From Methanomassiliicoccales archaeon UBA280 (lineage in GTDB: Archaea > Thermoplasmatota > Thermoplasmata > SG8-5): a DNA stretch of 64,000 bases. The position numbers were made by a program, and so were the translations under genes. The stretch spans positions 1-64,000 of the forward strand of contig DAKD01000005.1 in NCBI GenBank assembly GCA_002499085.1, in the 5' to 3' direction. The notes under the pieces were generated by a model. That model made no database searches and was not told the origin of the DNA. It saw only the letters and a program-made list of their open reading frames with translations. Below, in pieces: positions 53,201 to 61,514 of the stretch (positions within the stretch are counted from its first letter, which is position 1; the number at the start of each line of letters is the position of its first letter).

Positions 53201-56200
53201 AATGAGGTTCAGCAATAGCGAATCTAACTCCTGGTTTTTAAAATCCAATCTGGACATCCAGAATCCTCGGGATTATTGGTGGCATTTGGAGAACATCAGT
53301 CCGGCAATTGTCCAAGAATCATATTCAGGGAGCGTGTCCCGTCAATGGATTTTGCCCACTCCGCCAACTCAAGCTGGATATTGGAGACTGAATTTCGCCT
53401 ACCTTAATCTGGCCAGCACTGATACTTTAAAGATACAATTCTGGGATGGTATGAATTTAATGTGGAGAGACCTGTATACATATTCTGGTTACATCCCAGG
53501 TCCATTCAATTCTATTGATATCAGTTATAGGACAACAAGACTTTCATTTTTCTCTCCATCTTTCAGTACCGGGGGAAATGGCTTTGCCGTATGTTCCTAC
53601 GAATGGAAAGTTAATAATAACCTATATTATTCAGATGATTACGAAGGAATGTGGATAATATCAGGAGATCCCAATACTCAGAAAGTGGGACTCTTCTTTT
53701 CAACAATTAATATTGGCGCAAATGATAAACTTTCAGTATACCATCAAGATGGAACCGTTCTTGAAGTAATTATAGGGCCAATAACACTAAATAATTATTT
53801 AATGGAAGGTGAGAATAACGGCAACATCGTTGTCAGATTGGTGAGTTTGAATCCAGACACTAGAGGATGGGGCATTAAAATCTCTGGAAAGTATTACTAT
53901 GACCGAGTCTGGACAGATGCGTTACCATGGTCGTCCACTTACAATAACTGGGATTTGTTAAGCTATGGAGGCACAACAGGCGATGGAATAAAATCTGTAT
54001 ATTGCCAAGTAAAAGATGCCTTGGATAATATAGTTATATCAATGGATGTTATACTTCTAGATACTTTTGCTACGGTTCCAACAATAAGTTCTCGTACACA
54101 TCCAGATCAGGAATCATGGTATGCCAACAATGACCCAACCATCACCCTTCTTTCAAATGATCCGGCTGGAATAATCAGATATTACTTTGTGTTAGATGGA
54201 TATCCAACAACCACTCCAACAACACTTTCTTCATCGACAGCTTTGGGGTCATTGTCTTTCACAAATCTGACAGAGGGAATTTGGTATATGCACGCTATTT
54301 CTGAAGATACGTTAGGACACATTAGCATACCAAGTCATTACAGACTAAAGATCGATGTTAGCTGTCCGACGACAACTTTAATCAACCCTATAAATGGCTG
54401 GGCAACCACATCTAGGCAACCAGTATTCACTTGGTCAGGGATAGACGCATTATCAGGATTCACAGGCACTAGCCAAATACAAGTATCAACATCTGATACA
54501 TTCACACCACTAATAATAAATATAGAAGTTACAACGTCATTGTATGCCACAACCATTAATTTAATGGATTCCCGGTATTATTGGCGGGTAAAAACAAAAG
54601 ATGTGGCCGGTAATTGGGGCTCTTATACAGACGAAAGGCTATTCGTAATTGATAATATTAAACCGACCTCAAGCGTCTTACCTATGCCAGCAACACAGAA
54701 CACATTGTCTTTCTGGGTTTCTTGGACAGGCTCAGATGATCTATCTGGTGTGAAATATTATTCCGCGGAATATAAGGAAGAGGCTACTGGAATTTGGACC
54801 AAATGGATCCTAACCCCCAGTCTTTCAGCGAAATTTACAGGAAAGGATGGGCACATTTACTATTTCAGATGTAATGCCATTGACAATGCTGGCAATATAG
54901 AAAACATACATGAAGAAAGCGGAGATGCATTCACGACAATAGCATGCACTCAATTTGGAATTGTGGAAGGCCATATATTTAAAAAAGATACAGAAATACC
55001 TGTGCCCGAAACTAAAGTTCAACTAAAAATCGGGGTCGGCGGAACAACCCCTGAAGTCAGAGAAACTTTTACAGACAACGATGGGTACTATTCATTCACA
55101 AACATCCCCGTCTCTAGGATACTTGTGACCGCATGGTACAATAATTTGAATAAGATGGCCTGGACAGATGTCCTTGATTCAGGGACAAGTCACCTGGACA
55201 TTTACGTGCCATGGAAGGCTAATTTCATGATTAAAGGGCAAGTGTTATCGACCACAGGTGATCCAATCGATTCTTTTGGAGCCTACGGAGTTGTATGGGG
55301 GCAAGATGACAATGTTTATTATGGCACATTCCCTGCAGACACATGGATTCAATTGCCCATAGGGAAGACTTATGATATCATTGTGCATGTATATCATACG
55401 AGTTGGGGACTTTTGGGTTCGGCTTCTACTACGGTGACCTTATTGTGGGATTATCAGGTAATGCCAACCGTGACAATATATTTCACACCATACCTAGATC
55501 CCAGTCCATCGTGTCCATATGTCTATGCATGGAATGGTACCGCTCAGGTATTACAGAATTCCATACTGGAAAGTAGCATTGATAATGATTTTGTATTGGA
55601 TTCTTTAGTACTGAACAAAACACTATCGTATGAAAATGGTGAAGCAATGATTTCAATAGACGAGAAAGAGCAAAATGAACATACAGATATCGATTCCGTT
55701 CATTTACTTCAAGTCAACGCAGCAAGTGAGCTTCAATTCGGCACAAATATAGATGGTTCGACAGCCACTTTCTTTGATACAATGTCTCCGAATTTTGGAA
55801 TTGATGGCAACGGAACTGATGTGTTGCATTTGCTAAATGAAACTGATGGCATTGCATATAATGGCTTTACTGACAGCGAAGTAATTGTCAGTTTTAATAT
55901 ATCCGGGATATTGCGTCCCAGATTAGTCATTTGCGCAGACGCTTTATGTCCGCCTACAAACATCATTCATGAGATCTCTACTGGACCAATTGATATTCAA
56001 GTTCTGAATTCCTATGGTGAATGGCAATATGTGGCTTCATTCTGGCCCCATGACCTCTGGAGTAATTTCATAATTGAAATTGGTGATTACATAGACCCAA
56101 CCAACGCCAATATAACAGTCAAACTAACATGGCTGGCACAACATTTTGTAGATTTTATTGGACTAGATATTTCAGGTGAATCAACACCACTGGAAATAAT

Positions 56201-57284
56201 GAGAATATTGCCTATGACTGCTGTGTTTTCCAACGGTACTGATTGCACCTCTCTTTTACAACATACCGATGGCTTGTCACTGGGCTTGGATTACGGCCAA
56301 CAAGTCTTTATGACATTCCCAATCGATGAAAATTCTTGCTCAATCTTTACTACTTTTATTCTAGAGGTGAATGGAAAGTATACCGTGATAAAGCATCCTT
56401 GCGCAAAGCTTAGTGTTAATAAAACAGAGATATTGACTTACGAATCAGTCATGTTTAACGCCACCAATTCAATAGCAGTTCCTGGAACAGAAATCACAGA
56501 ATATTTCTTTGATTTCGGAGATGGCATAAATACTGGTTGGATAAATTCACCTATAATAACTCATGAGTATCTGGATGGTGATGCACAATATGGAGCATTC
56601 GTTTTGGTCAAGGATAGCAATGGCATTATCAGTGTGAACAAAAACGACTCATTCCAGATTGTCAATGTCCAAAACAGACCTCCAACAGCCAATATTGACA
56701 TGTACAACAATGTTACACTATCCCTCACCATTTCAGGCAGGAAAGACAATAAAGTGACAATCCAAATATACGAGGACGGGGAGCTCATCCAGAGTCAAGA
56801 AATAATGCGCACTCCCGGACCACCCAACACAATCAATTTCAGCATGAATAAATACCCAGACAGGGAGTATTCCATCGAGCTGGTTTACGATGCCGCGCAC
56901 TCCGGCGCGAATCCGACATGGCTCACCTTCAACTCAGGCTACAAATATATGACCTTCTTCAAGGACTTCAAGACGCAGAACGGATTCCATCAAACGGAAA
57001 CAGTACCTGGATGTTATCTGAACAGCATTGTGAAAGACAATCCAAGCTTCTGGTTCGACGCCTCCTCCTCATACGACATCGACGGCCAGATTGTTTCCTA
57101 CGAATGGGACTTCGGGGACGGAACGGCCGGTTCGGGTGGGACAGTGGCACATGTTTACCAGGCTCCGGGAACATACACGGTCACTCTGACCGTGACCGAC
57201 GATGACGGCCTGGCCGCAACAATCAGCAGGTCTGTCCAAGTCGGGGGCTTCAGCCACCGCCCGCCCCGGTTCCCGAGGCACTGA
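50241..57284 (+). CDS. Giant secreted multidomain protein with C39-like peptidase domain
   Basis: 2347 residues. After a signal peptide (to about 30) comes a papain-like C39-type domain with Cys246 (NSWCEGYST), His363 (DKHAVVITGYN) and Asp379 (VNDPSG). A long series of beta-sandwich units follows, with 'DLSGVKYYSAEYKE'-type Ig/fibronectin modules, a carboxypeptidase-regulatory-like unit near 1573-1655 ('EGHIFKKDTEIPVPETKVQL'), a PKD near 2066-2150 and a last PKD near 2257-2335 ('YEWDFGDGTAGSGGTVAHVY'). No membrane anchor is left; the frame ends inside the 27-base direct repeat, and the last 160 codons are GC-rich unlike the rest, so the original C-terminus may have been replaced. Confidence 0.85.
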   Translation: MVIISNGTKSILCILLIGVMLLTNFITNQSVYASQPNDFGNIETCSSYQIENIQRSFSPPVNGDIWYFDELKKDWVFRKMSSIYNINATNDNFIIDDAILQYNSLFEPETWITSCRINNKSYLCGLDINTGGCNWAYPFTGGEIYISLEKERVKIIENFSNRNTMKDQKLVKMGNSLYWAFLLDDINSTVILSNLWSGETCFMNDLFNLEQSNNNITNEARAPTSTLIGTSTDPIVPLFQQINSWCEGYSTTMILYYWKYIYSGANGEDQLASELMATAQGQDPPLIIRGAYQGSMAFAIEDTFPSINVWHGDMKSISNSDYSDDMSDGEFNDLKACIFRGWPVLINVDTNLEIETGGVVDKHAVVITGYNTEGVYVNDPSGAWLGSSGACADAYVSYETLEAHWNFQMDDYDFPTIGDTGTPDKHTHTRSGLVMYPGDGSSLMNHPEIETSLSQVPEIIEKNTPFTTYFSIENKDGINNKDMDSSGIEIIITNGEIIGITPESTLNQHKIFNLDGTLKDLFPSQVVQLGISELKTSETAIGGLEIIAYNNPLIINYRGYSINYNEQIHTNYDFTLQNPWDEKKFTFNVWDDRTYEPEENPLVDIPEIGYLRINDPPTPLTGRGNIITKPCHPAHQIPVLDDVPEIIVNTPTFSPSPDWDGWFRIDPGDLTLDVDFHKCGVSQLNNAKYKIVQFGGHSTDWIDIFTEPCDEFTQDWIIPRSLFIDAYGYIEIWIFTTSGASEFVMVELKIDFNPPSGPIYINEDSPQTEVRNIEIDLSFITAGTTLDQMRFANENTYEEQWYSRYQIIQSPHPVYPGDTMSINLDYMDATQMKVHFEKIDIRTFDHIFIKNSKGDILEDITGPHPYGVEWASTEADGDVNWIEIQMVINNINSWNGYGFKIDYYSYYTPKWSPWESFSTSKSWTLSEGFGEKTVYCQVSDIAGNIYETDDSIQYTEYWSTLTINNNALYTPSNIVNLQMSSQIPVTQMRFSNSESNSWFLKSNLDIQNPRDYWWHLENISPAIVQESYSGSVSRQWILPTPPTQAGYWRLNFAYLNLASTDTLKIQFWDGMNLMWRDLYTYSGYIPGPFNSIDISYRTTRLSFFSPSFSTGGNGFAVCSYEWKVNNNLYYSDDYEGMWIISGDPNTQKVGLFFSTINIGANDKLSVYHQDGTVLEVIIGPITLNNYLMEGENNGNIVVRLVSLNPDTRGWGIKISGKYYYDRVWTDALPWSSTYNNWDLLSYGGTTGDGIKSVYCQVKDALDNIVISMDVILLDTFATVPTISSRTHPDQESWYANNDPTITLLSNDPAGIIRYYFVLDGYPTTTPTTLSSSTALGSLSFTNLTEGIWYMHAISEDTLGHISIPSHYRLKIDVSCPTTTLINPINGWATTSRQPVFTWSGIDALSGFTGTSQIQVSTSDTFTPLIINIEVTTSLYATTINLMDSRYYWRVKTKDVAGNWGSYTDERLFVIDNIKPTSSVLPMPATQNTLSFWVSWTGSDDLSGVKYYSAEYKEEATGIWTKWILTPSLSAKFTGKDGHIYYFRCNAIDNAGNIENIHEESGDAFTTIACTQFGIVEGHIFKKDTEIPVPETKVQLKIGVGGTTPEVRETFTDNDGYYSFTNIPVSRILVTAWYNNLNKMAWTDVLDSGTSHLDIYVPWKANFMIKGQVLSTTGDPIDSFGAYGVVWGQDDNVYYGTFPADTWIQLPIGKTYDIIVHVYHTSWGLLGSASTTVTLLWDYQVMPTVTIYFTPYLDPSPSCPYVYAWNGTAQVLQNSILESSIDNDFVLDSLVLNKTLSYENGEAMISIDEKEQNEHTDIDSVHLLQVNAASELQFGTNIDGSTATFFDTMSPNFGIDGNGTDVLHLLNETDGIAYNGFTDSEVIVSFNISGILRPRLVICADALCPPTNIIHEISTGPIDIQVLNSYGEWQYVASFWPHDLWSNFIIEIGDYIDPTNANITVKLTWLAQHFVDFIGLDISGESTPLEIMRILPMTAVFSNGTDCTSLLQHTDGLSLGLDYGQQVFMTFPIDENSCSIFTTFILEVNGKYTVIKHPCAKLSVNKTEILTYESVMFNATNSIAVPGTEITEYFFDFGDGINTGWINSPIITHEYLDGDAQYGAFVLVKDSNGIISVNKNDSFQIVNVQNRPPTANIDMYNNVTLSLTISGRKDNKVTIQIYEDGELIQSQEIMRTPGPPNTINFSMNKYPDREYSIELVYDAAHSGANPTWLTFNSGYKYMTFFKDFKTQNGFHQTETVPGCYLNSIVKDNPSFWFDASSSYDIDGQIVSYEWDFGDGTAGSGGTVAHVYQAPGTYTVTLTVTDDDGLAATISRSVQVGGFSHRPPRFPRH

Positions 57285-57288
57285 ATCC
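57262..57288 (+). repeat. Right copy of the 27-base direct repeat
   Basis: Identical to 46965-46991 over 27 bases (CGCCCCGGTTCCCGAGG... onward). The stop codon of the giant gene lies in it. Similarity continues patchily to GGTCCGACGATGGCCC 60-90 bases further on in both copies. Confidence 0.9.
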
Positions 57289-57354
57289 CGAGTTGGACCG
57301 TCTCCTGCAATTCCAAATGTCCCGCAGGACTTTGGATGCTGGATAAAAAGGTCC

Positions 57355-57838
57355 GACGATGGCCCGGCACCCGTTTCTCAGCTAAATCAGGGCCATAAAA
57401 CATAAGCTTATGCTGGCAAGCGGTGAACGCCGAAGCTGAATAAGAACAGATAAAGGCGTTCGCCTTGAATTGCCCATGAGATTGTTGCGCAATTCAAAAA
57501 ATTTCGGTAATCAGCAATCTGGAAGCGATGTGATTACCGATAGCCATGGTCGGGAACGGGAACGACTGATAATGCCGACCAAATCATGTTGAACGCAACT
57601 CCAAGCATCTTCCGGCAGCGCGTTCGACGATGGCCCGGCACCAGTTTCTCGGCTGAATCAGGGCCATAAAACATAAGCTTATGCTGGCAAGCGGTGAACG
57701 CCGGAGCTGAATCGTTCCGAATGTCCGGCAGGACTTCGGATAGAAAATAAAGGCGTTCGCCATGAATTGCCCATGAGATTGTTGCGCAATTCAAAAATTT
57801 CGGTAATCAGCAATCTGGAAGCGATGTGATTACCGATT
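57355..57838 (-). repeat. Two near-identical C-family copies in direct order
   Basis: Copies at 57355-57545 and 57627-57838 share long identical runs, including the 'gccataaaacataagcttat' block, 'aaggcgttcgcc' and the terminal hairpin GGTAATCAGCAATC...GATTACCGAT. Both are inverted relative to the copies at 18.9, 33.2 and 46.6 kb. Between them are the 20-base duplication of the DUF835 gene end and about 60 bases similar to the inner part of the family. This gap holds no gene. The second copy's last base pairs include the stop codon of the following KaiC-like gene. Confidence 0.88.
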
Positions 57839-58539
57839 TAAAAAACCTCAGCCTTTGCATGGACTTCTATTCCTTTGTTCGTAATGTTGTAAGGTTTGAT
57901 GCGCCTGGAATGGTTCGCGCGCCTCATCTTGACGATGCGCACCGATAGCTGTATGTCAGAGCCGTCGCTCGTTTCATTGTACCTGAGCAGTATCACGCCG
58001 TCCGCTACATACTCGACCAGCCCGTCCCTGGAGACGTTCGGGTTTTCCGACTTGACCTCGGCCGTGAATATTGCGGTCGCGCCGGAATTCTTTATCTGCT
58101 TGCACAGGTCGAAGAGGCCCTGGCGCCTCTCCGAGTCATTGTCGAACAGCATGCTGAGCAATGAGACGGAATCGAACACGACGCGCTTGGCGCCTGTCTG
58201 CTTTATGTAGGCCGGGAGCTCGCTGTGGATCCTGGAGATCGTGCTCTTCGCGTCCGAAGGTTCCAGTTTGACAAGCGTGAGCGTCTTGTTCCCGATGAAG
58301 GGGCCGAGGTCCCAGCCGTATGTCCTCGCGTTCCCGGATATGGCCGCCTCATCCTCCTCGAGGGAGATGAAGATGCCCTTCTCGCCCTTCTGCAGGCCTG
58401 TCCAGATGAACTGCATCGACATCGTGGTCTTGCCTGTGCCGCAGGAGCCCAGGAGCGCGATTATCTGGCCGGACGGAATCCCGCCGCCCAGCATCTCGTC
58501 CAGCCCGGCTATGCCCGTAACAACTCTCTCCTCTGTCAT
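57838..58539 (-). CDS. KaiC-like ATPase, intact P-loop
   Basis: 233-residue single-domain KaiC homologue. Walker A GSCGTGKTT at 31-39 (Lys37), Walker B 'AKRVVFDSVSLL', the arginine/lysine-rich strand 'RIVKMRRANHSRRIKPYNI' near the end. Second gene of a two-gene operon; GGTGAT overlapping the first gene's stop is its ribosome binding site. Its partner has lost the P-loop, so the two may form a hetero-oligomer in which only this subunit hydrolyses ATP. Confidence 0.88.
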   Translation of the reverse strand: MTEERVVTGIAGLDEMLGGGIPSGQIIALLGSCGTGKTTMSMQFIWTGLQKGEKGIFISLEEDEAAISGNARTYGWDLGPFIGNKTLTLVKLEPSDAKSTISRIHSELPAYIKQTGAKRVVFDSVSLLSMLFDNDSERRQGLFDLCKQIKNSGATAIFTAEVKSENPNVSRDGLVEYVADGVILLRYNETSDGSDIQLSVRIVKMRRANHSRRIKPYNITNKGIEVHAKAEVF

Positions 58540-58543
58540 CTCA

Positions 58544-59392
58544 TCACCTTATCGTCTCCATGTTTATCACTGTCATCCCGCTGTGCGCCGTGACCATGGT
58601 GGGGAACCGCGCGATCCGTTCCTTGTCCAGATGGGGCATGACGCTCATGAACTTCTCCACGTACATATACCTCTGGCGCTTGCTGCTCAGGTGGTACTTC
58701 GTCCACTCGAAAGTGAGCACGCCGTCCACGCTGTCCAGGAACATCTGCTCGTCCCTGGGGGCCAGTATCCCGCGGGTCAGCATGATGTATACCACGCCGC
58801 CCCAGCGCTTGGAGGCCCTCTGCATGCCTTTCAGTATGTTCACCAGGTCTGCGATCTTGATGCTATCCGATACGACAAGGTCCGTGAGCGAGTCTATGAT
58901 TATCATTGACTTGGGCGGCGCCTCCTCCAGATACTGGATGAGAGCCTCCAGCACGTTCTCCTTCGGGGTTCCGGCGAACAGGGAACCGCCGTTGTCGCCG
59001 TCAGTCCATGAGGGCGGCACAAGGCTCTTCTTGTAGTAATGGGCGCTCAGGTCCTTGAACTGTATCTTCCTGGACAGCATGTTGTAGAACGCGGGGTCGA
59101 AGCCCTCGTGTATCTCCCTGAGGATGTCGTCCTTGGTCCTCGAGAAAGTGACGTAGCAGATGTGCTCCGGGATGCCCTCCATCTTGCAGAACGAGCCCAG
59201 GTATGTCTCGAACATGTAGGGATGCTCCTTCACCGTGGCCAGCTTGAACGCGGACGTGTAGATGAACTCGTGCTGGCCCGCTCCTATGTCCCCGTACAGG
59301 ATGACAACCGAACCTTCCGGTAACCCGCCGTTAACGATGGCGTCAAAATCCGGCACCCCGGTCGGTACTTTCACTATTGAGTGTCCCATCAT
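58544..59392 (-). CDS. KaiC-like protein with degenerate P-loop
   Basis: 282 residues clearly of KaiC type: 'PTGVPDFDAIVNGGLPEGSV' and Walker B 'PPKSMIIIDSLTDLVVSDSI'. The Walker A position reads GDIGAGQHE at 34-42: the invariant lysine is Gln40 and the Ser/Thr is His41, so ATP hydrolysis is unlikely. An extra segment of about 60 residues near 65-125 is not found in the partner. ATG 59392 or the adjacent ATG 59389 is the start, after CGAGGGAC. Co-transcribed with the active KaiC-like protein. Confidence 0.85.
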   Translation of the reverse strand: MMGHSIVKVPTGVPDFDAIVNGGLPEGSVVILYGDIGAGQHEFIYTSAFKLATVKEHPYMFETYLGSFCKMEGIPEHICYVTFSRTKDDILREIHEGFDPAFYNMLSRKIQFKDLSAHYYKKSLVPPSWTDGDNGGSLFAGTPKENVLEALIQYLEEAPPKSMIIIDSLTDLVVSDSIKIADLVNILKGMQRASKRWGGVVYIMLTRGILAPRDEQMFLDSVDGVLTFEWTKYHLSSKRQRYMYVEKFMSVMPHLDKERIARFPTMVTAHSGMTVINMETIR

Positions 59393-59811
59393 GTCCCTCG
59401 ACAGGCCTTAAACGGCGGTTTCCCTTATTAGGGTTGCGGTGGCGTTGGCACACGGTCCTGCAGCGCCCGGTCGCTGTCCAAATGTTCATTGAACCATCGT
59501 GGCGGGTTTGTCAACTTCTTGGTGAATATAGGGGCTAGGGTCTAGGGTCTAGGGTCTAGGGGCTAGGACCGACACATGTGTCGCGACTAAGCCGAATCTC
59601 CGATTCGGCGATAGGGACTAGGGTGCATAGTAATGCATTCGACTGGCTTGGTCCGAACAAGCCAGCAACCTAGACCCTAGACCCTTTATCCCATTATGAA
59701 AACACAGACCCTAGACCCTAACAATAGTCTCAATCTCACAAAATTAATGACAAACTCATCGCGGCGCAATCATTAAATTATTCCCATCCATCACCGAGTT
59801 CGGGTGAGCCC
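59393..59811 (-). repeat. TAGGGTC-ended element, copy 2 (59530-59734), in a 419-base gap
   Basis: Inverted relative to copy 1 at 15906-16143. It begins with about four heptamers (GGGTCTA), contains GCCGAATCTCCGATTCGGC and GGCTTG...CAAGCC, and ends ...CCCTAACAATAGTCTCAAT, matching copy 1's start ATTGAGATTATTGCTAGGG. It is about 30 bases shorter, lacking one internal hairpin. No gene is seen; CATTAAATTATTCC near 59770-59783 is a promoter candidate for the next gene. Confidence 0.85.
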
Positions 59812-61497
59812 GTGAAGAATATAGTGGAATGCGTGCCGAACTTCAGCGAGGGAAAGGACAGGACGGTCATAGACCAGATAGTAGCAGCCATCGAGAGCGT
59901 CGACGGCAGCAAGGTCGTTGACGTGGACATGGGAGCGGACACGAACAGGACTGTGGTCACTTTCTTCGGTTCCCCGGAGAGCGTTGCGGAATCCGCCTTC
60001 CTGGCCGTGAAAAAATCCTCGGAACTCATAGACATGTCGCAGCACAGGGGAGCCCACCCGAGAATGGGCGCGACGGACGTCTGCCCGTTCATACCTGTCT
60101 CCGGGGTCACGATGAAGGACTGCGTGGAGATATCCAGGAAGGTCGGGGCGCGCATCGGCAAGGAGCTCGGGTTCCCTGTCTATCTGTACGAGGAATCAGC
60201 CTCCAGCATTGAGAGGAAGAGCCTCGCATTCCTGAGGGAAGGGGAGTATGAGGGTCTGAAGGCCAGGTTTGCCTCCGGAAAGCTGAAGCCTGATTGCGGC
60301 CCGGCCAAGTTCGTTCCGAGGTTCGGGGCCATGGCCTGCGGCGCAAGGGAGTTCCTGATAGCCTACAACATCAACCTGAACACCAAGGACAAGAAGTACG
60401 CGTCCGACATTGCCCTGGAGATCCGCGAGAGCGGCCGCGTGAAGAGAGGCCCCAGCCCGACAGGTTTCTACAAGGACGGCGAGATACTCCGCGATAAAAA
60501 GGGCAACAAGATCGAGATCCCGGGAAAATTCAGGAACTGCAGGGCCATAGGCTGGTACATCCCGGAATACGGCCAGGCCCAGATATCCATCAACCTCACG
60601 AACTACCATGTCACGCCGCCCCATGCGGTCTTCGACGAGGTCTGCAGGCTGGCCGAGGAACGCGGCCTGCGCGTCACAGGCTCGGAGATTGTCGGCCTGG
60701 TGCCGAGGGAGGCCATGCTGGACGCGGGAGTGCATTACCTGAAGAAGCAGCGCAAGCCCACCGGATTCCCGGAGAGGGAGGTCATCGAGACGGCGGCGCG
60801 CTCCCTGGGCCTCAGGGACCTGAGCAAGTTCGAGCCGGACGACAAGATTGTCGAGTATGTGCTGAAGGACAAGTGCAGGCTCGTGGACAAGACTGTTACT
60901 GATTTCGCGGACGAGGTCCAGACAGACTCCGTGGCTCCCGGAGGCGGCAGCGTAGCCGCGCTCTCTGGCGCCCTGGGGGCCGGACTGGTCGCGATGGTCT
61001 CCAACCTCAGCACCGGAAAGGAATACCTCAAGGTTTACAAGGACATCTGCCGCATCGGCCTGGAGGCCGACGCCCTGAAATCCGCGCTCATGTACAATGT
61101 GGACGCGGACACCCAGGCCTTCAACTGCGTCATCGCGGCCAACCGCATGCCCAAGGCCACGAAGGATGAGCAGAAGGCCCGGGACAGGGCAATCCAGGAT
61201 GCGTACAAGGAAGCGATCGGCACGCCGCTGGACACTGCAAAGAAATGCCTTGAAGTGCTGAAGCTGGCCAAGGAGATCGCCGACAAGGGCCTCAAGGGCT
61301 CGATGTCGGACGTCGGCGTCGGGGCAAGGATGGCGCACACGGGCCTGCACGGCGCAGTCATGAACGTGAAGATCAACCTGCCCAGCATAACCGATAAAAG
61401 ATACTGCGAATCCATGAGGAAGGAAAGCGCCAGGCTCGCCAGGGAAGGGGACAGGCTTCTGGACGCGACTCTGAAGACTGTCGGCAGAAGGCTTTAG
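59812..61497 (+). CDS. Glutamate formiminotransferase/formimidoyl-THF cyclodeaminase fusion
   Basis: 561 residues. Residues 1 to about 300 form the formiminotransferase ('VECVPNFSEGKDRTVIDQIV', 'HRGAHPRMGATDVCPFIPVS', 'QAQISINLTNYHVTPPHAVF'), about 350-560 the helical cyclodeaminase ('DSVAPGGGSVAALSGALGAG', 'SMSDVGVGARMAHTGLHGAV'). The fusion moves a formimino group from histidine breakdown to tetrahydrofolate and releases ammonia. The linker around 305-350 has 'LVPREAMLDAGVHYL'. Start is GTG at 59812 with GGGTGAG about eight bases upstream. No other histidine-degradation gene is in the window. Confidence 0.93.
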   Translation: MKNIVECVPNFSEGKDRTVIDQIVAAIESVDGSKVVDVDMGADTNRTVVTFFGSPESVAESAFLAVKKSSELIDMSQHRGAHPRMGATDVCPFIPVSGVTMKDCVEISRKVGARIGKELGFPVYLYEESASSIERKSLAFLREGEYEGLKARFASGKLKPDCGPAKFVPRFGAMACGAREFLIAYNINLNTKDKKYASDIALEIRESGRVKRGPSPTGFYKDGEILRDKKGNKIEIPGKFRNCRAIGWYIPEYGQAQISINLTNYHVTPPHAVFDEVCRLAEERGLRVTGSEIVGLVPREAMLDAGVHYLKKQRKPTGFPEREVIETAARSLGLRDLSKFEPDDKIVEYVLKDKCRLVDKTVTDFADEVQTDSVAPGGGSVAALSGALGAGLVAMVSNLSTGKEYLKVYKDICRIGLEADALKSALMYNVDADTQAFNCVIAANRMPKATKDEQKARDRAIQDAYKEAIGTPLDTAKKCLEVLKLAKEIADKGLKGSMSDVGVGARMAHTGLHGAVMNVKINLPSITDKRYCESMRKESARLAREGDRLLDATLKTVGRRL

Positions 61498-61514
61498 TGT
61501 CATGCGGTCAAGAA

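Larger units (their letters stand above)
46556..57565. mobile_element. AT-rich genomic island, composite-transposon-like
   Basis: ATGGTCGGGAACGGGAACGA at the end of the DUF835 gene (46556-46575) is repeated exactly at 57546-57565. Just inside each copy is a C-family repeat, forward on the left (from about 46583) and inverted on the right (57355-57545). Further in, a 27-base exact direct repeat (46965-46991 and 57262-57288) plus GGTCCGACGATGGCCC (47025-47040 and 57350-57365) bracket three AT-rich surface-protein genes. No integrase, transposase or replication gene is present. The whole looks like a composite element inserted at the 3' end of the DUF835 gene, with a 20-base target or attachment duplication. 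Confidence 0.6.

Noticed and set aside
57202..57405. 67-codon frame across the end of the giant gene
   Set aside because: It is a second frame through the PKD end and the direct repeat; the giant gene's frame is the one with domain structure.
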